Assembly: GCF_014529535.1 (NCBI RefSeq)
Contig: NW_023503555.1
Span: 3,224,001 to 3,288,000 of the forward strand
DNA length: 64,000 nt
Direction of reading: 5' to 3'
Origin: Bradysia coprophila
Taxonomy: Eukaryota; Arthropoda; Insecta; Diptera; Sciaridae
A program made the translations under genes and the position numbers. The notes below the pieces were generated by a model, which saw only the letters and a program-made list of their open reading frames with translations, did no database searches and was not told where the DNA came from. Below are positions 1-9,870 of this stretch, one piece after another. Positions within the stretch are counted from its first letter, which is position 1; every line of letters starts with the position of its first letter.

Positions 1-40
1 CCGTCCGTCCGTCCGTCCGTCCGTCCGTCCGTCCGTCCGT
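1..40. repeat. (CCGT)n microsatellite
   Basis: Ten uninterrupted CCGT units start the window and are cut by its edge, so the true length is unknown. The run abuts a repeat-rich block, and a second repeat in the window (near 25.7 kb) also ends in a tetranucleotide run, so it may be the tail of a mobile repeat. Confidence 0.95.
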
Positions 41-159
41 GACCCCTCTAGCTAGAGTAAATCACAACCTTTTTTCAAAATTCTTTTTTTCCCCAATTGG
101 TATCGACAAAAGTAAGGTCAAGTTCGAAAATGGGCATGGTAGGGTCGGCCCTTCCAGAG

Positions 160-890
160 CTAGGGCCCTATAGGTGTTTTTCAGTCTTTCGACGATATCT
201 ACCGAAATGCGCACGCAATAGCTGCTTGTGATATATCAAATGAAAGGTATTGACGAGAAGAACAAAGTTGCTGAACATTGTTTTTGGGTAAGATGCAACG
301 TGGGCTTGTTGGGAGGGCTCAAAGGTCGTTACTCGGCCCTAAGTGTTTTTTGCACATAAATCGAGTAAATCTCATCTGATTTTGCTAGTTTTAGTTTTTT
401 ATGGAAGGTAATTGAATACCGAAAAGAACGTGACGAAAAAAGTTTCAAATTAGGGCCCTTGGACTAAGGCCGCTACTCGGCCCTAAGTGTTTTTTGCACA
501 TAAATCGAGTAAATCTCATCCGATTTTGCTAGTTTTTGTTTCATTTGAGAGATAATTGAATGCCGAATAGAATGATGGCGAAAAAAGTTTCAAATTTGGG
601 CCCTTGGACTAAGGCCGCTACTCGGCCCTAAGTGTTTTTTGCACATAAATCGAGTAAATCTCATCCGATTTTGCTAGTTTTTGTTTCATTTGAGAGATAA
701 TTGAATGACGAATAGAATGATGGCAAAAAAAGTTTCAAATTTGGGCCCTTGCACTAAGGCCGCTACTCGGCCCTAAGTGCTTTTTGCACATAAATCGAGT
801 AAATCTCAACCGATTTTGATAGTTTTTGTTTCATTTGAGAGGTAATTGAATACCCAATGGAAAGTTGGCAAAATATTTTGGGTTTCTAAA
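160..890. repeat. ~145-bp tandem repeat array, four clear copies plus a degenerate fifth
   Basis: The motif ACTCGGCCCTAAGTG recurs at 331, 475, 620 and 765 (last base changed in the fourth copy), a spacing of 144-145 bp. Each unit continues through GCACATAAATCGAGTAAATC, a GTTTCATTTGAGAG block and a GGGCCCTTGGACTAAGG block. A more diverged unit can be traced upstream from about 160 (GGGCCCTATAGG ... ATCAAATGAAAGG). Copies two and three are nearly identical. There is no long open frame. It looks like satellite-type sequence or the internal repeat of a larger mobile element. Confidence 0.85.
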
Positions 891-1032
891 ATAATGTCGT
901 AAATTGTTGGTTTTATTTGAAAGGTACTTCGTACGGGCTTTCGTAATTGCGCTATGCGCAATTTTAAAAATGAACAGTTTCAGTAAATTTGACAATGCGC
1001 AACTTGACTTGCATTTTGGTAACAGACGCATT

Positions 1033-1200
1033 AGAGGGTTGTAGACGTATTAGGGTTCCGGGCTTATTAGGGCTACGGACGTATAATGGTTGCGAACGAA
1101 ATAGAATTACGGGTTGTACGGGGCTAAGTCGCAGCAAACGCTCCGACTGTTCTGATGCCTTGTTTCTTATACCAGGGGGCTGCCGCCCCCTGGACCCCCG
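1033..1200 (+). repeat. GC-rich dispersed repeat, copy 1 (inverted partner at the window end)
   Basis: This GC-rich island contains degenerate ~18-19-bp units of the form GGGTTnnGGnCnTATTA, then a block ending in CTGATGCCTTGTT, then a perfect short palindrome CCAGGGGGC...GCCCCCTGG at about 1172-1193. The reverse complement of 1033-1167 appears at 63871-64000 with only a few mismatches. Its composition differs sharply from the AT-rich surroundings. No function is known to me. Confidence 0.85.
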
Positions 1201-1296
1201 CATATTTCAGCATATTTCGGTAAATTTCATCAGTTGGAACGTGTTTAGGAAGCTCAAATTACAATTTTCGTAGTTATTGTAATGAAAAGTTGTATG

Positions 1297-1412
1297 GATC
1301 ACATGGCACGACGTAAAAAAATTCAACCTGTGCGATTGCCGCCCTGGCCTTCGGCCACGGGCTGCAAACTTCGCACACGGTTGAATTTTTTTACTTTCGT
1401 CCCTTGTGATCC
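1297..1412. mobile_element. Fold-back (hairpin) element, ~40-bp arms
   Basis: The arms 1297-1335 and 1371-1412 are near-perfect reverse complements around a GC-rich loop. The core AAAAAAATTCAACC...GTGCGA occurs on both sides. The right arm (reverse complement: GAAAGTAAAAAAATTCAA, then GAAGTTTGCAGC) is shared with the element at 15.56-16.1 kb, so this is one member of a dispersed family. Confidence 0.8.
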
Positions 1413-1453
1413 AAATAACCAATGAATCGCTATTTCAGAGCTGTCATCGAAAC

Positions 1454-1632
1454 AGGCTACTTCGCCGAATGGAACGCACTCACTAGCCGTGGGGTAAACA
1501 GCCATTTGACTACGTGAGTTTGAAGAAACAGCATAACACATATTTTTATATATCTCTGTTGCTTCGCACTCACTCAGTCAAATGGTTGTTTACCCACAGC
1601 TAGTGAGTGCGTTCCATTCGTAGAAGTAGCCT
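1454..1632. mobile_element. Fold-back element, 57-bp arms
   Basis: The left arm 1454-1511 (AGGCTACTTC...CCATTTGACT) pairs with the right arm 1576-1632 (AGTCAAATGG...GAAGTAGCCT) with a few mismatches; the loop is about 65 bp. There is no coding potential. It is a typical MITE-like palindrome. Confidence 0.85.
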
Positions 1633-2352
1633 ATTACCTACCACATACATCCCTAACATACCCCCTCAATGGGAGAATAGAGCGGGTATTTCTCGAATTA
1701 TTTAGGACTTAATTTTGATGACACTGACATTAATAATTTGATGGATGATCACATAGTCACAGTTAACGATAAAAATCTTGGCTTGTGTACCCTTGTATTG
1801 TTACCTTCAGGTGACGTCTTTTTTCAACCAGTAAACTTGTATTGTAACAAAACGTCCATTAATTCGTCTAGTGTAAGCTTTCTCATTATATCAAACTATG
1901 TCATGTAGTTGTTCCGGTAAGTTTCTTTTGACCAAAACGCAAATATTTATCGATCATATTATTTCCAGTTCATCTTAAATTAGTTGTAAAAGTCTTCAAC
2001 GTATTAAAAATGCATTCTATTGAAATATTTCGTTATTATACCGTTAACAATCATGCTAATTTATTCGATCAGTTTATCGATTTTCAAAGCTGGTAAGTTG
2101 TGATTGAATACCAAATTACATTTCGATAATTTATGTATAAAAACTCTTAAAAAATATATTCAAGTTTCAAGACCTAAACTTTACTTATGACCTCAAGTAT
2201 ATTCTAAAATTAAACTTAAAAATTAAACTTAAAAATTAAACATAACATTCTGATCAATAATGTAAATCAATTTCAACATCAAATAATTTTTGCAATTGAA
2301 GTACTAGATGAAACTCAAATGACACCACCAATAGTTAGATTGGTGGATGGAA
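1633..2352. other. AT-rich intergenic stretch, nothing recognised
   Basis: No long open frame, RNA gene or clear repeat, apart from a short direct repeat AAATTAAACTTAAAAATTAA near 2210-2240. Confidence 0.6.
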
Positions 2353-2855
2353 CCAAGGTTCTGAAGGAACAGGTTGAGACATGAGACACCCACAAAGGCC
2401 GGTGACATACACATTTTGACCAGGGTTGTGATAGAACAGGTTAAGAAAACCCTGAGTTGATCACGAAGGCGGTGACACACAATTGAGTCAACTGCTGCGA
2501 AGTTTGTATGTAAAATGGAACTTAACAAAAACAAAATTCTGAATTTTCGAGAAAAATATTTTCTTCAAGTTGATTTCTCACACTATCTGTTTATAAAATT
2601 TGGTGTCACCCGCCTTCGTGGTTTGTCGTAACCTGTACTTTCAGAACTTTGAATTTGACAAATAGATACATTTTGTTGAACAGACTCATTACAGGTTGTT
2701 TGAAATGTCAACTTGAAGAAAAAATTGTTTTTATCAAGTTTACATTTCAAACAATCCGTAATGGGTCTGTTCAATAAAGAGCATCTATTTATTTGTGTGT
2801 CACAGCCTACGTGATCATATCAGAAGTGTCTTAACCTGTTCTTTCAGAACCTTGG
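2353..2855. mobile_element. ~503-bp TIR element with nested internal hairpin
   Basis: Its 23-bp terminal inverted repeats start CCAAGGTTCTGA (2353-2375) and end TCAGAACCTTGG (2833-2855), with one mismatch. Inside, the motif (A)ACAGGTTA/TAACCTGT and a GTGTCAC...CCTTCGTG block recur several times, and 2660-2790 forms a second hairpin around ACATTTCAAACA/TGTTTGAAATGT. No transposase frame is present, so it would be non-autonomous. Confidence 0.8.
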
Positions 2856-2920
2856 ATGAAACATTTAAATGATTAACAGTAATTGTATTTGAGCCGAACA
2901 TACGTGTTCCGTTAACCGTT

Positions 2921-4291
2921 TCAATTGTTACGTTGCCCTTGAATTAATCGGTGAGTATCTGTCCTAGGATCTAATATTATATTCGAAACTGACCAGCCAG
3001 TAAGCGTACGTAAGATGTGACCAGCAACAAAATAACTGTCTGTTGGAGTCGTATAATATTTGAAACATTTCAATGAACCAAACATGTTAATAGCTCCTCC
3101 GATATCCTCGGGCAGCGTTTTGAAAATAATCTCCTCCAGCAATGGGAACGCTTTCGAAATTGTTGAGCATTCATCGGCAGTCATTGCCATACCATAGTAT
3201 TTAATCTCGAGTTTTTTCACCGTTGGATGTTTGTTCAATATATTGGAAAATTGTTTGAGTCGACCGTGCGAAGAAAGAAGGGTCAATGATTCTAGCTTCT
3301 CGCAGATAAACGGAAATTTCCATTCAGTAACTGTGTCATCAATGGATTGATCGCAAAATAGAATTCTTAGCTCTTTGAGATTTTTGAAATGTAAATATTG
3401 GCTGGCTGTTGTCGTGAGAATCTCAGTCAATCGAGGCTTAAAGTGAAGATTCACGACAAGATCGAGGTTTTCCAGAATTTGAAAATGTCTGTCTGCATTC
3501 CAAAGGGGAACAAAGAGATTCGGTTTGAACAATACTTCAAACCATATGTTGCCCTTTAAAGCTTTGATATTCGGACTTAAACGCACGGCGATGGCAAAAT
3601 TCTCTTTTTCGTATCTGTATCTCGGCTCTAAGTTAATCGTCAAATGTTCCAGGTAAGGGAAACGATTTGCCATGAAGTCGTTGTTCAGAAATACGTCTCC
3701 GTCGTACGTAGCCGGATCATACTTAATGTTTAACAATTCTAGTTCACGTAGCTTTGGGAATAAAACATTAAGTTTAAATTGAGGTGGGAAAAAAATTTGG
3801 CTCTTCAGTCTTTCCACCCTTACAAACGGTTTTGTCAGTACGTTCAGATCCGAATTTTTGTAATTCACCAAACTCCCGTCAAATCTGATTTGGGTCAAAG
3901 TCCCACAACAAAATTTATTTAATTGATGGACAAATATATGCTCCCATTGACGAGGTATGAGTTCATGACGTTTTCCGTAACAGAAAATGAAGTCGATGTC
4001 ATGAACTAAGTCACCAAAACAACGCAAAAATTGGAAGCACAATTTCAATTGGTAGATACTCACCATTTTGTCCGAGAACCGGAAAAGGCCAAGGTATCGT
4101 AGGTAGCGCAGATAGTCACATTTGAATATTTGATCAAAACGAATCATTTTATGTCCATGCGTCCGTTTGAATACGTGTCGAGCGGCAGGCTTTAACGCCC
4201 AATGTGCATCGAAAACGTTTAGAAGGTCCTCAATGCTCAAATGCCAGAAACATTGCACGAGGCAGTCAAAACCAAGGTCCGTAATATTCAT
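2921..4291 (-). CDS. F-box/leucine-rich-repeat-like protein, single exon, 456 aa
   Basis: An intact 456-codon open frame on the minus strand with no intron signal needed. The N-terminus (about residues 1-50) has the F-box layout: a conserved hydrophobic LGFDCLVQCFWHLSIEDL segment, then a LKPAARHVFKR helix. The rest (about 60-440) is a run of leucine-rich segments at roughly 25-residue spacing, such as LFPKLRELELLNIKY, FPYLEHLTINLE and FKNLKELRILF. In this class the F-box binds Skp1 of an SCF ubiquitin ligase and the repeats choose the substrate. That role is inferred from the fold; the substrate is unknown. Insects carry many such fast-evolving intronless genes. The ATG at 4289-4291 is the first in the frame and precedes the F-box directly. 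No signal peptide or membrane segment is seen. Confidence 0.8.
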   Translation of the reverse strand: MNITDLGFDCLVQCFWHLSIEDLLNVFDAHWALKPAARHVFKRTHGHKMIRFDQIFKCDYLRYLRYLGLFRFSDKMVSIYQLKLCFQFLRCFGDLVHDIDFIFCYGKRHELIPRQWEHIFVHQLNKFCCGTLTQIRFDGSLVNYKNSDLNVLTKPFVRVERLKSQIFFPPQFKLNVLFPKLRELELLNIKYDPATYDGDVFLNNDFMANRFPYLEHLTINLEPRYRYEKENFAIAVRLSPNIKALKGNIWFEVLFKPNLFVPLWNADRHFQILENLDLVVNLHFKPRLTEILTTTASQYLHFKNLKELRILFCDQSIDDTVTEWKFPFICEKLESLTLLSSHGRLKQFSNILNKHPTVKKLEIKYYGMAMTADECSTISKAFPLLEEIIFKTLPEDIGGAINMFGSLKCFKYYTTPTDSYFVAGHILRTLTGWSVSNIILDPRTDTHRLIQGQRNN

Positions 4292-7200
4292 GCTGCTTCG
4301 CCACTTCCGCTGCTTTGCAATAAAAATTTACCACTGGAAAACTTCAAATAGTTTTATCAGAAATCAATTGTTTAATGCCAATTGCTGCAACTTTTCGATT
4401 ACACATTATACCTTGCCAAATAGAGATGAATTATGCGTCCAATATCGTCTGAATATGCAGCCTATTTTTTGTACTTTGACTTATCACATCCACGTGACTA
4501 AGGTTTCAGAGACTTATATGTCAAAGCATAGTTCATTTTTGATGGAATGAACAAACTGTCATCATACTGTTGACATAAGCCGACACCGCAATATTGACGC
4601 TGATACGGTCTGACTGAGCTGTTAAATTTGGCGGTAAATTCATCAAATAGAGAAAATTATGAATATATCAATCTTAAATGGACAGTTCCGGTTAAAATAC
4701 AATGATAACAAGCTGAACAACTCATTGTAATAAGTATATAGAGTAGTTGGCATTGTGTATACTAAATACTTAAACGACTGCAGCCAGCAGTATTGCAAGA
4801 TGTCAAAGGTGTGTTATACGAACGGTTCAACTTTGTCAAACGTTTGATGACCTCTGTCTTTATTTATTCATCAAGTTTCCATTGCAAGAGGATTGGTAGT
4901 ATACCTTTAAGGTGACGTTCATAAAGTACGCACGCTAAAAACAAGGACTTTGTGACACCCTTTCCGTTCGATTTGCTAAGCTTTACCACCCACCCAATTT
5001 TATTGATTGTAACGAGTCATTTCTGCTTGTTGCCATTTTAAGCATCGAGTTGCATAGAACGATTTTCGTTATGAAGGTAGCAAGTCTTATTATTTATCAA
5101 TGAGTTTGAGGAGTTTGAGTTGTGAAAATAACTATTGACTGGTTTTTGGTATTCGGAAAACGAAAATATGAACAGTTGTGCGGTAAGGCACTTTGGATGG
5201 TATTGAATGTGTTTACAAGATAGATGTTTCATAGAAGAAACGGAACCAAGTTCCAATAACATTCGACATTTGTCACTGTTGGTATCAAAAGTCTGTCTAT
5301 TCGATCTGTCAAAATGACGTTTTAAACGTCAAATGAAAATAAACTAGGAACAAAATCGTTTATTTTTCCACAATCCAATACAATTAAAGACCTTTGATAT
5401 TTGAAGCGTAACTTTGACAGATGGATTACTTTAGATGGATTAGACCGACTTTTCATGCCAACTCTAACATTTAAACTACTACCTACTGAACCAATAGATT
5501 ATTCAGTTTCATAAAGCGCCATACGTTTAGTTTATCCGCCCCTTCTCCGCCTACACTTTCGTTCTCTTTTCGATAACTTCCCCTCCTTCTTGTATGCATG
5601 CGTAATTTGTGATCGGCATCTAATACAAATAAATTTACCTGTATGGTCTTCCAACTATTTCCATCATCATCACCATTAGTACATTCGCAGAATTCCGTTT
5701 GCTTTTAATGATTAAAGACAAATAATTGTTCATCTTGTTGCTAGGTTGTTCAATGTACGTAAATATGAAGGAACTTGTTTATTTTGAAGAAGTGTTTGGG
5801 TCAAAGTAAAGGAACACCAGCAAAAATGTCCGTGAGTATCGTCATCAATCTTTCATTATTATGTCAACCAAATTGACCACCATCGGTTATGTATCAACAA
5901 CATAAATGAAAATGATTATTTGTTCGGGCAAATTAATGTCGTTAAAACATCATTGAACATCCTAATAATTTGTAAAATTAAATGCTGTACATAATTAGCA
6001 TATCTAAAAACCTGAATCTATTAATTTATTTAAAATTCACCAAATATTTTTGGCACGCAACATCTGTATATCTAAATAAATAATTTGCAACCCTCTGGGT
6101 TAACCTACTCCAAAAATATAGTATACGGTAGTACGGTACATATACGTTGACATTATATATAAATAGAGAAAAGCGGTATAGCGAGCACTTTGTGACAAAT
6201 AAATAACAATAAATATTTAATTCGCATACCGGGGCAAAATATTAAAACAACCGGAGCCAGTTGTCGGTGTTTATAGTATGCATACACAATACACACTAAC
6301 ACACACACACATAACGTAATTTTTACACATCAAAACAATATATTTTCATAATGTGCTTTAAGAGCTTGCCATCTTACAACCAAAATTTACCTTCATTTGT
6401 AATTAATTTTCTCTCTCCTATTTAATGGGGTGCCGTTTATACTTTTCTATAATACTTCAAATACCTAACACCATCTTCGCCACCCTTAAAACATCAAATA
6501 TCACTTGAAGATACGTACTTAAAATAGAGACAGAGTAGTTTAGGATAAATTTACGACTCTACGAAAATTAAATTCATGTATTAAAGGTGAAATTGTGTAA
6601 CGTGTATTTTCCAACGTTTTATACGTATAACCAACCATATCTGTATATTAACTTCGAGTAGATTTTGTACTCTGATATCACTTCTTGTATACACACTACA
6701 TATAGCCATGTATAGATAAAGGTATGCCAGAGAGGAGTATCTAGATAGATATACTTATATAAAACATTGGATGGGTATCATCATATATACCATTCGTACC
6801 ATGTAGTATCAGTAAAGCATAACAGAGTATTATACTCTTTACAACACCCCAGGTAAATAAAGGTGAATATCAAAGTACATTTAAATTGTATTATTTTATC
6901 TGTGCAAATGTGTTTTAATCTGAAGACAAGGTAAATTGTTTATTTTTATTATGTCTAAATCAAAATAATGGTTGCTGTTGCAATAATTTTTCAGATACAA
7001 GTTTATATTTATAAGAAGTTGCGTATGCTCGGTTATTACGCGTACATATAAAATTCGTTTTGCAAAAGGAAACGATTTTTTTTTGTTCTGTTGTTAAGGA
7101 TGAAGATGTTCGGTGAATTAGTAATTTTTACCTTAATGCTAAAATTTAAATAAAAGAAACAAAAATGCGAAAAAGGAAATCGAAAAAGGTTTAAGCTTGG

Positions 7201-8069
7201 TGTAAAATAAAAGTGAAATAGGACGAGCAACTGGCAAAAACAATGGCTTTAGGTGTTCGATTCGAGTAAAAATTCTTTATGCATAAACTCCTGTATTGTC
7301 ACAGAGACACTTAAATTACTGATATACGGAAAATTCTTGAATATGAAACTCAAAGGAAATTGTTTCACATAATTGTGGAACGTTGATGGTATAGAAAAAA
7401 ATCGACAAATTCTCTCATTTATAATTTAGGAACCAATTTACAGCCAAACAGCCGAGAAAAGGTTCCGTAAATTCATAAACAAATCAATATTTTACTCGTA
7501 CTCATTACCTAGACTAGTTCTCGTTTCACTAATACAACTTAAGTAATCATTTGACAGTAGTAGTATGTAGTAATGATCTATATGGGCGGTTCCGATGCCT
7601 TGACGGATTCAGGGCTGGATCCATAAAATTTTCAGACCAAGGTGATCGGAATTTAATGAAGGTCTCACCCGAACGGTACTTAATTAAATGCATTTTTGCT
7701 ACAAAAATCGTAAAATTTGACTTTCTGAAGTGTAAGATCGCGACGATTGCTCATAGGTGGATCCGTGTGGACCAAGGCGTGAACTGATTTGAAGTATATT
7801 ATGTCAATATTATGATTGGTCACTTTAGGCAATCTGCAATGCGTTTCTGCCCTTCTTTAGCGCTGATAAAGACCTCTAGACCTTTTTGGCTCGTATTAGT
7901 TAATTGATGATGATTAGATTTTTGATTTTGTCTATTCTATTCTATTATTTCATTTAAGATTAAATATGTTATTGGGAGGAATCCTGTTTATTTGATCTAT
8001 AAATAAATAAATAAAAAACTTTGTTTAATTTTTACAATATTACTCTGGGATAGGCCCGATAGTGGTCAG
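4292..8069. other. Gene-poor intergenic region
   Basis: AT-rich, with only short chance open frames. A short (CA)n run lies at about 6284-6313. TATA-like strings occur (for example TATATAAAAC at 6756) but no transcript could be built from them. A somewhat GC-richer patch at 7560-7900 has a 78-codon frame (7551-7787) that I do not recognise and do not call. Confidence 0.55.
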
Positions 8070-8400
8070 TTATTTATTCAGCGTATGCGTTATTACAAAG
8101 TACTACACAAATATCACAGTTGAATTACATTCGTCAGAAAAATTTATCACATTTCTTATGTACATTCACAGCTTAACGTCCAGTCTTTTAAGCCACTCTA
8201 CTACACCGGGTGTTGTCTGGTGCACCTCTCCAAGGTTATTTGAATAGGCCCTCGACGGGCATTCAGTTGCGATGTGCCTCATAGTGTGGTTCGGTTTGCC
8301 ACAGTCACATCCTGGATTGTCTATTTGCACATGAAGTAAGAGCACCTTCCGAGCCCGGTTCTAATGCGGTTCAATGTGACCCATTCCTTTATCGGAAGGT
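8070..8400 (-). pseudogene. Decayed 3' end of a non-LTR retrotransposon reverse transcriptase ORF
   Basis: Read on the minus strand, about 8390-8166 gives the C-terminal tail typical of Jockey-like LINE ORF2: LNRIRTGLGRCSYF, then after a frameshift and stop CDCGKPNHTMRHIATECP, then VVEWLKRLD and a TGA stop at 8166-8168. The Cys/His pattern and the ending resemble those of the LINE at 35.1-36.1 kb (VDWLKTLKL). About 95 bp of 3' UTR follows, ending in a GAATAAATAA tail near 8070. It is broken by a frameshift and lacks all upstream domains, so it is a dead 5'-truncated copy. Confidence 0.75.
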
Positions 8401-9156
8401 TGAAGCGTGACACACGATTGGACGGGTTTTATATAAAGTGTTGTGGGTCTCTGTTACTACTTTGCCAATCGTCGTGCCAACGGTCCAGCGCGCTGAAGTT
8501 GGTCTTTTGTAAATTCTCTTCTACCTAGGACCGACCGAGACCAAGACATTTCTTATAATATTCGACACCAAAATGTCCAAACAAGGATAATATAAAATCC
8601 CTTTACAATGAATTTTCTTCGGGAATAAGGGAATGGAGTACAGAATTACCGTTCACAGATGACAAGCAGTACCATTATAAATATTTGAGCCTATTACTTC
8701 TTTTTAAGGGCAGTATTGGCCGATGCAAATCAATGCAAGCTGCAAACAACTCCCTATTCACTCATCAATGTTTACACTTTGCTATTTACATCAGAGAAAT
8801 GATCTAGGTAATATTTCTCTGATTCTTGATTCACATTCATTGAGTAGAAGTTATTCTGATCCCTTAAGCAAAATTATCCATCAAAAAACCGAACCATAAT
8901 CAAGCAAAAACAACAACAGAAAAAGTCAATAAAAAAACCGAGACAAAAACCTGTGTGTAATAATGCGAATAATATTGTAATGAAAGAACAGGTAAAACAA
9001 TAAAAAAAATGGTTTCATGCGTACGAGGTGCGCTGGCATGAGAAACGCAACAGGTTGATTGGAATTATTAGTTAGCTGTAATCAACACCTTGCGGAAGGT
9101 CCGGTCAGCACGTGCTGATTATGCTTTTGTTGAAAATTAAAGTGTATTTCATGTTT
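8401..9156. other. Intergenic, nothing recognised
   Basis: AT-rich sequence with A-rich tracts near 8880-9010. Further diverged LINE sequence may extend to about 8540 but is not readable as protein. Confidence 0.5.
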
Positions 9157-9369
9157 AACCTGTTACAGACGGCAAGCTTATGACCAGTGTTATTATTTGG
9201 TCTATTACTTCCGTCGATCAAAGTATTTGTATAATCGGTTGATTTCAAATCTTGTACTTCAATTTTTTTTAAAATGTATTTTGCTATTTAAAGAACCTCA
9301 TTACCCAGAGATTTTCGTTATTTTTGTCCTCATTATCGATAACAGATGAATTGCCTTAAGTGACAGGTT
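9157..9369. mobile_element. ~213-bp MITE with AACCTGTnACAGACGGC ends, copy 1
   Basis: The left end AACCTGTTACAGACGGC (9157-9173) is matched by a decayed right end GCCTTAAGTGACAGGTT (about 9353-9369). A better-preserved copy lies at 30128-30336 with the same internal order: a TACTTC...GATCAA block, a TGTACTTCA block, a TTTGCTAT block and GATAACAGATGA. It is the reference pair for a widely scattered family in this window. Confidence 0.75.
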
Positions 9370-9870
9370 ATTATTGCAATTCTTCCAGGTATGTAAGTAC
9401 ACTGCAATCGACTTCCAATTTCATATTATATTCATGCCCGTCTGATTTTTGATTTCAACGCATAAATCCACAGAAGACTGAAATTTTATCAACAAAGACA
9501 ATGCAGACAATGAAAACAATGAAGTCATAGATTTTGTATCAAACCCAGCTAGATATTTTAAACAAACTCTGTTATAGATTTCGGTAGATTTTGCCTGATC
9601 TTCAGGTAAAACCAAAATTTTTACACTTTTTGTTGATTTTTGTTTTATTGATACAGATGGAAGTAGTACACCAATTAATGCCAATATGTCATCTAAAGAA
9701 AATAGCAAAAAGATAGCAGGAAATGGCTACCAATAGTTTCAATTGAAAAAAAAGCCACAAAAGGAAATATTGTCTCAGTATTTGATCCCCTCGTCCGACA
9801 GCGAATTTCAGTCTCTGTACAAAATGGTATAGCAGGAACATGAATGTTCGACAAAAAGTTTAAATTTTTG

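Noticed and set aside
6756..6845. TATATAAAAC, an initiator-like ATCAGTA and a CAG/GTAAAT splice donor, resembling a promoter with a first exon
   Set aside because: TATA to initiator distance is ~55 bp rather than ~30, and no downstream exon could be linked.
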